A model generated the notes under the pieces. The model saw only the letters and a list, made by a program, of their open reading frames with translations, ran no database searches and had not been told where the DNA came from. A stretch of DNA of 64,000 bases from Rossellomorea vietnamensis (GTDB lineage: Bacteria > Bacillota > Bacilli > Bacillales > Bacillaceae_B). The number at the start of each line of letters is the position of its first letter. Position 1 is the stretch's first letter. The DNA is taken from contig NZ_LIXZ01000008.1 in assembly GCF_001305855.1 (NCBI RefSeq), positions 1 to 64,000 of the forward strand, in the 5' to 3' direction. Positions 34,678-43,999 of this stretch are shown piece by piece. The position numbers and the translations under genes are program-made.

Positions 34678-36216
34678 CTAAAATGGCCACTCCAGTTCAA
34701 ATCCATCCTCCTGCAAGACCTGCTGAAAGTGCTTCAATAATCGCTTATCTTCACGGACTGTTTTTGGCTGAGTATGATGTTCCATACAATAAGCAACCAG
34801 TGCTCCACACGCCTCACCGATATTCCATTCTACGGGGTGCAACCGATAGCAACCATTCGTAATATGAGTGGTGCCGATATTTTTACAGCCTGCAAGCAGG
34901 TTATCTGCATCCTTAGGCAAGAGGGCACCCAGCGGGATATAAAACGGCAGTGCTTTAATATCGAGATACGTCTTTCCTGCCATGCTCGGGTGGAGATCTA
35001 TGCTGTACGATCCGACTCCTACCCTATCCTCATATCGCTTACCAGTCTTCCCTTCATTGAAATCCGGGGATACATCCTGTTCCACAATCGTATACTCGGC
35101 TTTGATCCGCCGTGATTCCCTGATATAAGCGGCTTTCGCCAGTCCATCGTCTGTCTCGAAAAGGTCCTTTCTCAACATCAATCCAGGATAACCCCTTCCG
35201 CCATCAGGCCGCGGCGCTTCCGTTTGGAGCCAGTAGAGGAGAGAAAGGCTGAGCTGCTTCCCCTGATACAGATTCTTTTCTTTCTCTTCTTCAGATACAT
35301 CATAGACATTCCCTAAGAAGTAATCATTCTGGGGCCAGTTCATCAGCGTGACATCGCCGGCTTCATAACGGGTATCAAATTGATTCCTGTCAAAAATCCT
35401 ACGGTACTCCCATAATGGGAACCCCTCTTCTTCCCTGAAAAGTGTATACGTCCGTTTTTCCTTTGTGATTGGGTGAGGAGCATGAAAGCTCAACAATTTA
35501 TCCGGCCAGATATCGGGGTGAAAGTCCCGCCAAAAGGAATACATGTCAGGCTCGGGTATCGTATGGTCCTCCCCTTCCCGGTACTCCATCCCGAGTACAT
35601 AAGTGAAAGCCTGAATATCAGTTGGATCCTCTGTCTCCAGTGCATGGGGTTCACCGGTTTCTGATTTGGCTTCTGCACCTGTCACGTATTCCATGCCTGC
35701 AAGGGGCAGCAGATCTCCAGCTTCCGTCGCGTCGATATAGTATTGAGCTTCAATCTCTTCTTCTACCCCTGTCTGTTCATTCACCAGAGTCATTTTATGA
35801 ATCCGCCTGCCCTTTTTGTGAACGCCGTTGACCCTCGTATGCCGCAGAATTTTCAACTGTCCAGTTAGAACATATGGTAAAAGCAATTCATTTAAAACAT
35901 GGAGGGTGACGCGGGGATCATGGCAGATGTTACTGACTAGACCATTCCCCGGATTCAATACTTTCCCGTACTCTTTTACCTGCATCGTGTTCAGATAGGT
36001 CTCCCTTACTTTCTCACGGTAATCCCGGTACCTCTTCGTACAGCCAAACTCCTCGATCCATCTGTGTTCATCCGGGGGAACGCCTTGAGACGTAACCTGG
36101 CCCCCGATCCAATCCGTCTCTTCTGTCATAATGACCTTTATTCCTTTTGAACAGGCAGAAAGGGCCGCTGCACAGCCCCCGAGACCGCCTCCTGATATCA
36201 ACAGATCTGCTTTCAT
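34678..36216 (-). CDS. FAD-dependent oxidoreductase 1 (PF12831 type)
   Basis: 512 aa. N-terminal FAD-binding loop LISGGGLGGCAAALSA, TEETDWIGGQ and a C-terminal FAD site NLLAGCKNIGTTHITNG. No signal peptide, so cytosolic. Family members often occur in polysaccharide loci and are assumed to oxidise sugars or their acids; the substrate is not known. Its start directly abuts the stop of the Gfo/Idh gene at 36217. A second, more distant member is at 50.6 kb. Confidence 0.85.
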   Translation of the reverse strand: MKADLLISGGGLGGCAAALSACSKGIKVIMTEETDWIGGQVTSQGVPPDEHRWIEEFGCTKRYRDYREKVRETYLNTMQVKEYGKVLNPGNGLVSNICHDPRVTLHVLNELLLPYVLTGQLKILRHTRVNGVHKKGRRIHKMTLVNEQTGVEEEIEAQYYIDATEAGDLLPLAGMEYVTGAEAKSETGEPHALETEDPTDIQAFTYVLGMEYREGEDHTIPEPDMYSFWRDFHPDIWPDKLLSFHAPHPITKEKRTYTLFREEEGFPLWEYRRIFDRNQFDTRYEAGDVTLMNWPQNDYFLGNVYDVSEEEKEKNLYQGKQLSLSLLYWLQTEAPRPDGGRGYPGLMLRKDLFETDDGLAKAAYIRESRRIKAEYTIVEQDVSPDFNEGKTGKRYEDRVGVGSYSIDLHPSMAGKTYLDIKALPFYIPLGALLPKDADNLLAGCKNIGTTHITNGCYRLHPVEWNIGEACGALVAYCMEHHTQPKTVREDKRLLKHFQQVLQEDGFELEWPF

Positions 36217-37269
36217 TTATAAAACCACTTCCTTACCGGTTCTGGCCGATTCATACACCCCATTGAGCATCTTCATGACCTGGACCCCGTCCGAAACAGG
36301 TGCGATGGATTCCTTCCCTTCGATACAGCAGGAGACAAAATGGTTGATTTCGTTATAAAATGCCTTTTCAAAATCAAATGTCAGGTTATCGATCTGCGGC
36401 GTCATATTAAGGATCGTGTCATGTTTCTCTCCTACGATGGATAACTCCGGTTCGATTTCTGCGCCCCCTTTGTCCCCAAACAGCTTCACGTACAGCTCAT
36501 CTTCTTTTGCCTGAAGGGTGAAGCTCACATCCACCATTAATGAAGCCCCGTTTTCAAATCGGATGAGGGCATTGGTCAAGTCCTCCACGTCATTAAGGGA
36601 GGGGTCATAATCCGCAGCTTGATAGAATGATAGGTTTTTAATATGACTCCGGTTCCCAAGCTTAGAATAGGAATTGCCACTTACAGACACAGGACGCGGC
36701 TTGCCCATGAAGTACCAACAAATATCGATCATATGAACACCTAAATCGATCAGGGGTCCGCCTCCTGATTTGGTATGGTCACTGAACCATCCCCCTGGAT
36801 TACCGAGTCTCCGTAAGCAGGACGCTTTCGCATAATAGATCTCACCAAAGTCACCATCATCAATGAACCGTTTGAGTAACGCTGCATTATCTCCATGCCT
36901 CCGTACGAAGCCGACCTGAAGGATCTTTCCTGATTTCTTCACTGCGTTTTCTACCGCTAACGCTTCGTCCACTGTCATACATAATGGTTTTTCAACAAGG
37001 ACATGCTTGCCGCTTTCCAGTGCCGCGATGGCAATCTCCGCATGGGAATTGTTCCATGTACAGATGCTTATCGCATCGATTTCATCGTTTCCAAGTAATT
37101 CCCGGTAGTCAGTGTACAAATGGCTGACCCCATAAATACGACCTTTTTCGGCCAATCGTTCCCCATTGAGGTCACATAACGCAACGAGCTCCGCCTCATC
37201 GTTTGCCAGGTACGGTTTGATATGAAACTCTGAAATCGATCCCGTTCCCACTACGCCTACTTTTAACAT
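36217..37269 (-). CDS. Gfo/Idh/MocA family oxidoreductase B
   Basis: 350 aa. GVVGTGSISEFH nucleotide loop, LVEKPLCMT (EKP motif) and GGPLIDLGVHMIDICWY (DxxxHxxD). Closely similar in layout to oxidoreductase C next to it (both have GGWFSDH/GGWFTDK and a DVEDL/DVEDF motif), which points to a tandem duplication with possible division of substrate. Confidence 0.9.
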   Translation of the reverse strand: MLKVGVVGTGSISEFHIKPYLANDEAELVALCDLNGERLAEKGRIYGVSHLYTDYRELLGNDEIDAISICTWNNSHAEIAIAALESGKHVLVEKPLCMTVDEALAVENAVKKSGKILQVGFVRRHGDNAALLKRFIDDGDFGEIYYAKASCLRRLGNPGGWFSDHTKSGGGPLIDLGVHMIDICWYFMGKPRPVSVSGNSYSKLGNRSHIKNLSFYQAADYDPSLNDVEDLTNALIRFENGASLMVDVSFTLQAKEDELYVKLFGDKGGAEIEPELSIVGEKHDTILNMTPQIDNLTFDFEKAFYNEINHFVSCCIEGKESIAPVSDGVQVMKMLNGVYESARTGKEVVL

Positions 37270-37294
37270 CGCACTCTCTCCCCTCTCGAACTCA

Positions 37295-38350
37295 TTAAAA
37301 ACGGATTTCCTGATCCTGCTCTGAAGAATGATAGATTCCCTTTAATAGTTTCAACACTTCATAGCCGTCTTCCCCATTAATCAACGGCGCAGAACCCGTT
37401 CTTACACACTCAATGAAATGGTCGATTTCATCCTTGAATGGTATATTTTCTTCGTATATGGGGTGATGCCTGGCCAATACTCCTTCTTCTTCAGTGAAAA
37501 TAGTTAAAGGTGACAAAGCGGCACCACCTTTGTCACCAAATAGTTCAATCTCCATGCCCTCGTCTTCTTCACCGTTCATCGCCCAAGCGATCTCCAATGA
37601 CAGGACGACACCGTTCTTAAACCGGATCCAGGCGGCTCCGAAGTCCTCCACATCAAATACATTCTGTTTATTCAATTGCCTGTTGCTCGATTCCCAGCTC
37701 GATGTATATTTCGTTTCATAGTTTCCTAAACCCGCCACCGTCTTTCCGGATATGCTTTGCACCTGAGGGCTTCCCGTCAGCCACCATGCCAGGTCCAGTA
37801 CATGGACACCGATATCCATCATGGCTCCGCCGCCTGATAATGCCTTATCCGTAAACCATCCCTTTGGTGTTCCCCTTCGTCTGAACAGCTTGGCTTTCAC
37901 ATAATAGAGATTTCCGAAAACACCCTTATCTGCATACGCTTTCAATATTTGGACATCCCGGCGAAAGCGGTGGGTCATTCCGACCATAGTCATGACGTTT
38001 CGTTCTTCGGCAAGCTGTAAATATGCCTTCACTTCTTCGGTGCCCATCCCTATGGGCTTCTCCATGAACACAGAGATCCCTTTTTCTGCACATTTCATAG
38101 CGATCGGAATATGGGTGGAATTGGGGGTACAGATCATGACCGCATCAAGCTCGACCTTCTCAAGCATGTCTTCTACTTTTTGAAAATAGTGCTTCACCTT
38201 ATATTTCTCTGAAATGGCTTTCGCACGGTTACCATCCACATCTACTACAGCGGTCAATTCCGCATGAAGAGAAGATTTCAGATTAACAACATGAGTGGAT
38301 TCTGCAATCGACCCCAGCCCAACCAACCCGATCTTTATAGGATCTTGCAT
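37295..38350 (-). CDS. Gfo/Idh/MocA family oxidoreductase C
   Basis: 351 aa. GLVGLGSIAEST loop, FMEKPIGMGT (EKP), GGAMMDIGVHVLDLAWW (DxxxHxxD) and GDKGGAALSP near 280. Paralogue of B, 25 bp away in the same operon. Predicted NAD(P)-dependent dehydrogenase of a cyclic sugar or inositol-like substrate. Confidence 0.9.
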   Translation of the reverse strand: MQDPIKIGLVGLGSIAESTHVVNLKSSLHAELTAVVDVDGNRAKAISEKYKVKHYFQKVEDMLEKVELDAVMICTPNSTHIPIAMKCAEKGISVFMEKPIGMGTEEVKAYLQLAEERNVMTMVGMTHRFRRDVQILKAYADKGVFGNLYYVKAKLFRRRGTPKGWFTDKALSGGGAMMDIGVHVLDLAWWLTGSPQVQSISGKTVAGLGNYETKYTSSWESSNRQLNKQNVFDVEDFGAAWIRFKNGVVLSLEIAWAMNGEEDEGMEIELFGDKGGAALSPLTIFTEEEGVLARHHPIYEENIPFKDEIDHFIECVRTGSAPLINGEDGYEVLKLLKGIYHSSEQDQEIRF

Positions 38351-38363
38351 TCAACCAACCTCC

Positions 38364-39368
38364 TTACTTTGAGAAATCAATCACTTTCGTTAAAGTAGTG
38401 GACCTTTTATTCATTAAGGCCTCAAATGCCTCTGTTACTTCACTGAAATTCACTTCTTCTTTGATGAAGGAACTGATATCGATCCGTTTCTCACTGACCA
38501 GGCGAATATACTCCTCTATATTTCGCCCCTCTGTCCAACGAACAAATCCATAAGGATAATCGACTGCTTCGGCTTCATACACTTTGTCATATCTGCCGGG
38601 ACCCCCCGCCCTGGAAATCAGCAATTGCGCCTCTTTACTGAACATCAAGTTGCGGGGAAAGTCCGGTTCGATGTCGCCGACAATGACGACCTTCCCTTTG
38701 TTGCGGATCCAGTTTAGACTCTGCCCGGTCAAGGGTGATCGTTTCCCGCCTGCGCATAACAGGACCGCATCCGCTCCATTCCCGTTTGTACTTTCCGCAA
38801 TGGCCTGCTCCATCTCTTCCATAGAAGAAAATGATCGTATATTCGCTTGCTCCTTCACCATAGCCGACCGCTCTTCGTGGAGATCGTACGCAATGACACG
38901 ATAGGAGGCGGCATTGGCGATCTGGGCAATCATCTGACCGAGGAGGCCCAGTCCGACGATCACAGCTGTTTCACCAAACTGCAGATCGGCTATCCGAAGG
39001 GCATGAATGGCAATCGCGCCGATCCCGGCAAGTGCCGCTTCCTTCGCCTCAACGTTATGAGGGACCTTTGCGAATAATGTCTTCGGAACAAGCAAATACT
39101 CAGCGTGCTGTACATAAGGGGCGCCGTAAACCGCAACCGGGTCCCCTTTTTGCACCCCCGTCACGCCGCTTCCCACTTCCTCCACCACTCCCATGGCGCT
39201 GTAGCCCAATGTGATGGGTTGGTCTGTACTGTTTTCAATAATCGTTAATTCCGTCCCTGGTGAAATAGTGGAGTACAGCGTTTTAACCAGCAGGAAATGA
39301 GGCTTCACTGCCGGCGTTTCGTCCTTCACCACTTCCACCCGTTTGTTATGTGCGATAATTTTTCTCAT
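38364..39368 (-). CDS. MDR-type alcohol dehydrogenase
   Basis: 334 aa. GroES-like N-domain (STISPGTELTIIE, LGYSAMGVVEEVG) and Rossmann domain (AVIVGLGLLGQMIAQIA). The Cys and GHE ligands of the catalytic zinc are absent, as in bacteriochlorophyllide/threonine dehydrogenase-like relatives that begin SPGTE. It is likely NAD(P)-dependent; substrate unknown. 14 bp before oxidoreductase C. Confidence 0.85.
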   Translation of the reverse strand: MRKIIAHNKRVEVVKDETPAVKPHFLLVKTLYSTISPGTELTIIENSTDQPITLGYSAMGVVEEVGSGVTGVQKGDPVAVYGAPYVQHAEYLLVPKTLFAKVPHNVEAKEAALAGIGAIAIHALRIADLQFGETAVIVGLGLLGQMIAQIANAASYRVIAYDLHEERSAMVKEQANIRSFSSMEEMEQAIAESTNGNGADAVLLCAGGKRSPLTGQSLNWIRNKGKVVIVGDIEPDFPRNLMFSKEAQLLISRAGGPGRYDKVYEAEAVDYPYGFVRWTEGRNIEEYIRLVSEKRIDISSFIKEEVNFSEVTEAFEALMNKRSTTLTKVIDFSK

Positions 39369-39397
39369 CGTATGCCTACTCCCTCTGTCTCATTTAT

Positions 39398-40453
39398 CTA
39401 CTGCGCCAGCCATTTGGTAAGATTCTCTTTCACAAAGTCATCGTCATGCAAATGAGGATACGCTGCATACACCCGGTCGATTTCTTGCATTTGATGCGGG
39501 CTCAGCTCCTCCTTATCCAGTAAGCACCAGCGGCCTTTCATCAGACCCTGCCTTGCCAGAACCTGATTAATGCCTGCGATGCTTCCCCTAAACTGATTTC
39601 TGGCATCAAAGAAGGCACCATTAGCATCCGTGACCTCCTGAGCCAGAGTCAACATCCTTTGGGGAATGGCATCGTGAAGCTGCCATTGCTTGATTTCTTT
39701 AAATAATTCCACTGCCCGTTTCGTCCAGACAGACCAGTGACCCAACAGGCCACCTACAATTTTCTTCTGCCTTTCCTCATCACCTACCTTGAACTGATAG
39801 GTCGTCAGGAGGTCATTGACGATATTATCGTCATTCCCTGTGTAAAGGGCGATTTCATCCCTTCTCTTTGAATGGCAGACGGCCCGGACAACTTCGGATG
39901 TCAGGTACCGGTCGAAGGGGGCGAGCTTGACCGCATACACATTGGGAAGCTCTGCAAAGGCTCTCCAGAAATCGAAGGAGAGCACCCTTCCTCCCACGGC
40001 AGGCTGCAGATAGAACCCGAACACGGGAATGATCTCCGCCACCTTCCTCGTTCTCTCCAATAACTCTTCCTCTGAAAGGGAGCCTAGCCCTCCCATGCTC
40101 AAGAGACCTAAATCATAGCCAACGTCCTTACTGAACTGTGCTTCTTTAACCGCTTGTTCTACGGGACCGCATATCCCCGCCACTTTGATAAAAGAATCTG
40201 GTACACCTTCACGCCTCATCTCTTCCATGGCAAGCTTCAATACTCTTTCATATAAACCAAAGCGGGGATCCCGGATTTCAAACTGGGTCGTATGTACACC
40301 GACTGCAAGGCCACCTACACCTGAATCGATATAATACCTGGTAAGCGCACGCTGACTCTTTTCATCCAACTTTTTATCCCTTGACAAGGCCAGTGGATGG
40401 GCAGGGATGAACGCCCCTTTGTGCAATGCTTTTTTGACCGATGATGGTAACAT
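39398..40453 (-). CDS. Dihydrodipicolinate synthase family aldolase
   Basis: 351 aa, longer than DapA (about 290) because of a C-terminal extension. Barrel landmarks: GGLAVGVHTTQFE near 50 and the Schiff-base Lys in YAVKLAPFDRY. Such proteins split or dehydrate 2-keto-3-deoxy sugar acids; here it may make the carbon-carbon cleavage of the pathway. Its start is adjacent to the stop of the epimerase gene (no gap). Confidence 0.87.
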   Translation of the reverse strand: MLPSSVKKALHKGAFIPAHPLALSRDKKLDEKSQRALTRYYIDSGVGGLAVGVHTTQFEIRDPRFGLYERVLKLAMEEMRREGVPDSFIKVAGICGPVEQAVKEAQFSKDVGYDLGLLSMGGLGSLSEEELLERTRKVAEIIPVFGFYLQPAVGGRVLSFDFWRAFAELPNVYAVKLAPFDRYLTSEVVRAVCHSKRRDEIALYTGNDDNIVNDLLTTYQFKVGDEERQKKIVGGLLGHWSVWTKRAVELFKEIKQWQLHDAIPQRMLTLAQEVTDANGAFFDARNQFRGSIAGINQVLARQGLMKGRWCLLDKEELSPHQMQEIDRVYAAYPHLHDDDFVKENLTKWLAQ

Positions 40454-41470
40454 TTAAAACGCTCCTTCACGCTGTTGAAAATGCGTCGGTTTATTGTAGG
40501 TCACTCCGTCCCGCTCCACCCAATCAGCCGTCCAATCGATCATCTGCTGCATGGTGACCTTCGGATATCCGAACAGCTTATGAGCCTGGGACGCATCATT
40601 CAATAATGCCGTGGATTGCTCCACATTCACGAAAGACACGGGCTTATTGAACCGCTTCGCAAATTCTTTCGCGAGCCAGCGGACGGAAATGGTTTCCGGC
40701 CCCGTCACATTCAGGATTTTCGGCGGGGAATCGGTGAGAAGCAAGGATCGAATCGCATATTCATTCGCATCCCCCTGCCAGATCACGTTCACATTCCCCA
40801 TCGTGAGATCGACGGGTTGATCATAGTAAACCTGCCTCGCCACTTCCAGGAGGACACCGTAACGAAGATCAATTGCGTAGTTCAATCTGAATATCAGCAT
40901 AGGTGTATGATTCTTATGGGAAAAGTACGTCAGGACGCGCTCCCTTCCCAGACACGACTGAGCATATTCCCCGATCGGATTGACGGGATTCGTTTCAGAG
41001 CAATGGCTGCTCACGACTTCGGTCAAAGGATAGACATTTCCTGTAGAGAAAGCGACAATCCTCGAATCCGGAAACTTCTCCGCGAGCCTCCCAGGGAGAT
41101 AAGCGTTCATCGCCCACGTAAAATGCTCATTGCCTGTGGTACCGAATTTATTCCCTGCCATATAGATGATGTTTTTCACATCCGGAAGCGTCTGTAAATC
41201 TTCATCCTTCAATAAATCCACAGAGATCGTATGAATCCCGCTTGCATTTAGTTCATTTCGTAAATCGGGAGTGGAAAACCTTGAAACACCGTACACCTTT
41301 TTATTCAAACCTGCCTGATCAATGGCCCGTTTCGCAAGCTTCGCCAATGTAGGCCCCATCTTGCCACCCACACCGAGGATCATGATATCGCCATCGACTT
41401 TTGTCAGATCATTCACCAGTGCCTGGGATGGTTCTGTCAAAAAGTCCTCTAATTCGTTGATCGTTTTCAT
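40454..41470 (-). CDS. NAD-dependent epimerase/dehydratase-like protein, first gene of the operon
   Basis: About 338 aa (ATG 41470 or 41473). Rossmann loop MILGVGGKMGPTLAKLA, Ser region FSTGNVYP and the Tyr site EYAQSCLGRE. In extended SDR enzymes this site is YxxxK; here the Lys position is Cys (YAQSC), so classical SDR catalysis is doubtful or modified. First gene after the regulated promoter at 41.52 kb. Confidence 0.82.
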   Translation of the reverse strand: MKTINELEDFLTEPSQALVNDLTKVDGDIMILGVGGKMGPTLAKLAKRAIDQAGLNKKVYGVSRFSTPDLRNELNASGIHTISVDLLKDEDLQTLPDVKNIIYMAGNKFGTTGNEHFTWAMNAYLPGRLAEKFPDSRIVAFSTGNVYPLTEVVSSHCSETNPVNPIGEYAQSCLGRERVLTYFSHKNHTPMLIFRLNYAIDLRYGVLLEVARQVYYDQPVDLTMGNVNVIWQGDANEYAIRSLLLTDSPPKILNVTGPETISVRWLAKEFAKRFNKPVSFVNVEQSTALLNDASQAHKLFGYPKVTMQQMIDWTADWVERDGVTYNKPTHFQQREGAF

Positions 41471-41523
41471 CAAACCACTCTCCTAAATCGTTAGATTGAA
41501 CTTTCAGAAAATTACTTATCAAC

Positions 41524-41558
41524 ATCTTATGAATCTCATTATTAAAAGACAAGTCTTT
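41524..41558 (-). promoter_or_regulatory. Promoter and operator of the 11-gene sugar operon
   Basis: On the minus strand there is a -35 TTGTCT (41547-41552), a 17-bp spacer and a -10 TAAGAT (41524-41529). The palindrome AAAGACAAGTCTTT (41545-41558) covers the -35. A second partial element, AGTCTTTAAAGATT, follows at 41562-41575. Confidence 0.75.
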
Positions 41559-41606
41559 AATGAGTCTTTAAAGATTGAGCTTCAAAACAATGCACACCAT
41601 TGATTT

Positions 41607-41635
41607 TTGACAATTCAGATAATTGTCAGTATGAT
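41607..41635 (+). promoter_or_regulatory. Promoter of the regulator gene
   Basis: -35 TTGACA (41607-41612), a 17-bp spacer and -10 TATGAT (41630-41635), near consensus, diverging from the operon promoter. Confidence 0.85.
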
Positions 41636-41643
41636 AATGATAA

Positions 41644-41657
41644 AAAGACATGTCTAT
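41644..41657. promoter_or_regulatory. Operator at the regulator promoter
   Basis: AAAGACATGTCTAT, a near copy of the operon palindrome, sits just downstream of the -10 of the regulator gene, the place for autorepression. Confidence 0.65.
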
Positions 41658-41686
41658 TTAAAAGTATCTTTTAGGGGATGAGTTTA

Positions 41687-43045
41687 TTGAGAAGTACGAA
41701 ACCGATTCATGACAACTCTGAAATCAACATCGGGATCATTGGCCCTGAAGCCCTTGTCGATCAAATCAAATTGACCTTAAAGTCATTTCCGAACTTCAAG
41801 CCGTTTTTTGGAATCATCAAACCCGGTAGTGTCATTGCCGAAGTGGTCAAAGAATTAATGTATGATGTGGATGTTCTCATGTTTACGGAATATCACGTAT
41901 ACAATCTCGCGAAGCAGTTTCTGGACTTTTCCATCCCCGCCCATCCCATACCTCTAATGGGAACCGGCTTATACAGATCCCTGTTCCTGATCAAAAACAA
42001 CCACGGGCTGAAATGTCTTTCCATTGATACGATCGAAAAGAAATACGTGGAAAAGACACTGGTGGAACTTGTGGAAGAAGATTATGAATTAATGGTATTC
42101 AGGCATCATTCCAAAACACCTTTGATTAGTGACATCGTCTCTTTCCATGTTGAAAACCATGAAATGAAAGGCGCCATCGCCCTTACAGGAATCCAGGAAG
42201 TCTATACACTTCTAACAAGCATGAAGATCCCGTGCGAATGGGTCACACCCACCCAGCAGGATATGATCGTGTCCCTCGAACGTGCCCTTCTTGCAACGGA
42301 AACCCGAAGGAACAAGGAATCCCAGATCGTATTCGGGTTGATCAATGTCGATGATTTCAAAAAAGTGACGGAAAAGTATCATTCTGAGCACGATGTCCAA
42401 TTATTGAAACTGAACATCCAACAAATGCTCCTTGATTACATAAAACAACTGGATGGCCATCTTATCAATCTTGGCGGGGAAGAATACTCCTTCATCACCA
42501 CCCGCGGTATCTTCGAAAGGGAAACCCGGGGCTATAAGTTCATTCCCCTCCTTCAGGAGACGAATAACGCAATGGGGATCACCTTAAGCATCGGGGTCGG
42601 TTTCGGTATGACGGCAGCCGAAGCAGGAAGCCACGCACGGCTCGCATTAAGACAGGCGAAAGATTCCGGGGGAGATGTCTGTTATATCGTGAGGGAAAAC
42701 AGGAGCGTCCTCGGCCCCGTTGATATTACGACCAACACACAGTACGAGCGGTATGACCTTGCCATAACCGATGCCGATTTATTGGACCGGGCAGAAAAGG
42801 CCGGGATGTCCGCTTCCTATATGACCAAGCTGATGGCACGGGTGGAACGGTACGGAATCGTGGATTATACGGCCCAGGAACTGGCATCCACCCTGAACAT
42901 CACAGTGAGGAGCGCCCACCGGATCCTTCTGAAATGGATGGATGCCGAGCTCGTCGACATCGTCGGTGAGGAGAAATTGACGCATAAAGGCCGACCGCGG
43001 CGCATCTACCGGTTGAGCTTTACGATGGATGAAAAGGTACAATAG
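41687..43045 (+). CDS. Transcriptional regulator with degenerate GGDEF-like domain
   Basis: About 452 aa. The ATG at 41678 abuts the AGGGG ribosome site, so TTG 41687 (7 nt after GGGG) is the likelier start. The first ~170 residues resemble a PrpR-N/substrate-binding-like module (INIGIIGPEALVDQIK, YDVDVLMFTEYHVYN). The middle resembles a nucleotidyl cyclase/GGDEF fold: FGLINVDDFKKVTEKYH, LGGEEYSF in place of GGDEF, and SIGVGFGMTAAEAGSHARLA as in archaeal GTP cyclohydrolase III. The end is a winged helix (YTAQELASTLNITVRSAHRI). Probably senses a pathway metabolite or nucleotide and controls the operon, the transporter and the secreted proteins. Cyclase activity is not expected from the altered motif. 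Confidence 0.78.
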   Translation: MRSTKPIHDNSEINIGIIGPEALVDQIKLTLKSFPNFKPFFGIIKPGSVIAEVVKELMYDVDVLMFTEYHVYNLAKQFLDFSIPAHPIPLMGTGLYRSLFLIKNNHGLKCLSIDTIEKKYVEKTLVELVEEDYELMVFRHHSKTPLISDIVSFHVENHEMKGAIALTGIQEVYTLLTSMKIPCEWVTPTQQDMIVSLERALLATETRRNKESQIVFGLINVDDFKKVTEKYHSEHDVQLLKLNIQQMLLDYIKQLDGHLINLGGEEYSFITTRGIFERETRGYKFIPLLQETNNAMGITLSIGVGFGMTAAEAGSHARLALRQAKDSGGDVCYIVRENRSVLGPVDITTNTQYERYDLAITDADLLDRAEKAGMSASYMTKLMARVERYGIVDYTAQELASTLNITVRSAHRILLKWMDAELVDIVGEEKLTHKGRPRRIYRLSFTMDEKVQ

Positions 43046-43072
43046 AATTCAGGGTTCCTGAATTCTATTTTT
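43041..43072. terminator. Bidirectional terminator
   Basis: Perfect 13-bp stem AATAGAATTCAGG / CCTGAATTCTATT with a 3-nt loop. A T5 tail on the plus strand and a TTGT tail on the minus strand separate the convergent regulator and oxidoreductase D genes. Confidence 0.85.
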
Positions 43073-43991
43073 ATTGACCAGACTGTACGGAAACCGGTCT
43101 CGCTGTCTCCCTGCTTTCATTCGCCGCTTCGATGAAACGGATGATTTCAAGCGTCTCACGCAAGGGCACCCTCGTGACACCGTCCTGAAAAAAATCCATG
43201 ATCTCTTCTACTAAACTCGCATAAAAGGGCTTGCTGTCAGCCTGTATCCCAACATACTCCGTACCCTTTTCAAAATGAACAAGGGCTCCGAACTGATGAT
43301 TCCCTGCACGATTCCCCCTCACCGTCCCAAACCTTCCACCTTTCCAGCTGGCCACAATGCTGTCATGTGTATCATTCGAGAAGACCGCGACACGTTCTGC
43401 CCCTTCTCCGAGCAGGGTAAAAAGCATTTCAACGGAATGAATGCCATACCAGAAAAATCCCGGCTGTGATTCTTGAAGCTCCATGGGGCCAAAACAATCG
43501 GCACCGATGATTTCTCCCAGATCTCTCCTTCCCGCCACTTTTCTTAAGGCTTCTGCAAACCGGAGAGCCGATGTGCTCATGATCGGTGTGTGGTGACGCT
43601 CCCCTAATCGAACCATCTCCACAGCGTCATTCGTCTTCAAACTGAATGGTTTATCAATGAAAATCGGTTCCTGATAGACTACCAGTTTCCTTAATTGCTC
43701 AAGATGAATGCCCCCATCAACGGATTCCAGCAAGATGGCATCCGTCCCTTCGACTGCCTTCTCCAATGAATCGACGATTTCCACGCCATATCCCCTGACA
43801 GCTTCCGTGAACTTCTCAATCCTTGAAGCACTAAGTTCAAGGTGAGAAGAGCCCCCGGGAAACGCCTTCACCACTTTCCCGCCCCGTACATGGTGGGGAT
43901 CGAGAGGGTCATTTAATAATCTGGTGAAAGCGACCGCATGAGACGTGTCGAGCCCAACCATTCCAATTTTCAAATCTTCCATTCTCTGCAC
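43071..43991 (-). CDS. Gfo/Idh/MocA family oxidoreductase D
   Basis: 306 aa (the start may be the internal ATG four codons in). GMVGLDTSHA loop, FIDKPFSLKT (DKP in place of EKP), FGPMELQES and GIHSVEMLF (His retained). Shorter and more diverged than A-C. It is the last gene of the transporter operon, 8 bp after the permease, so its substrate is probably the imported sugar. Confidence 0.82.
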   Translation of the reverse strand: MQRMEDLKIGMVGLDTSHAVAFTRLLNDPLDPHHVRGGKVVKAFPGGSSHLELSASRIEKFTEAVRGYGVEIVDSLEKAVEGTDAILLESVDGGIHLEQLRKLVVYQEPIFIDKPFSLKTNDAVEMVRLGERHHTPIMSTSALRFAEALRKVAGRRDLGEIIGADCFGPMELQESQPGFFWYGIHSVEMLFTLLGEGAERVAVFSNDTHDSIVASWKGGRFGTVRGNRAGNHQFGALVHFEKGTEYVGIQADSKPFYASLVEEIMDFFQDGVTRVPLRETLEIIRFIEAANESRETARPVSVQSGQ

Positions 43992-43999
43992 TCCATCCC

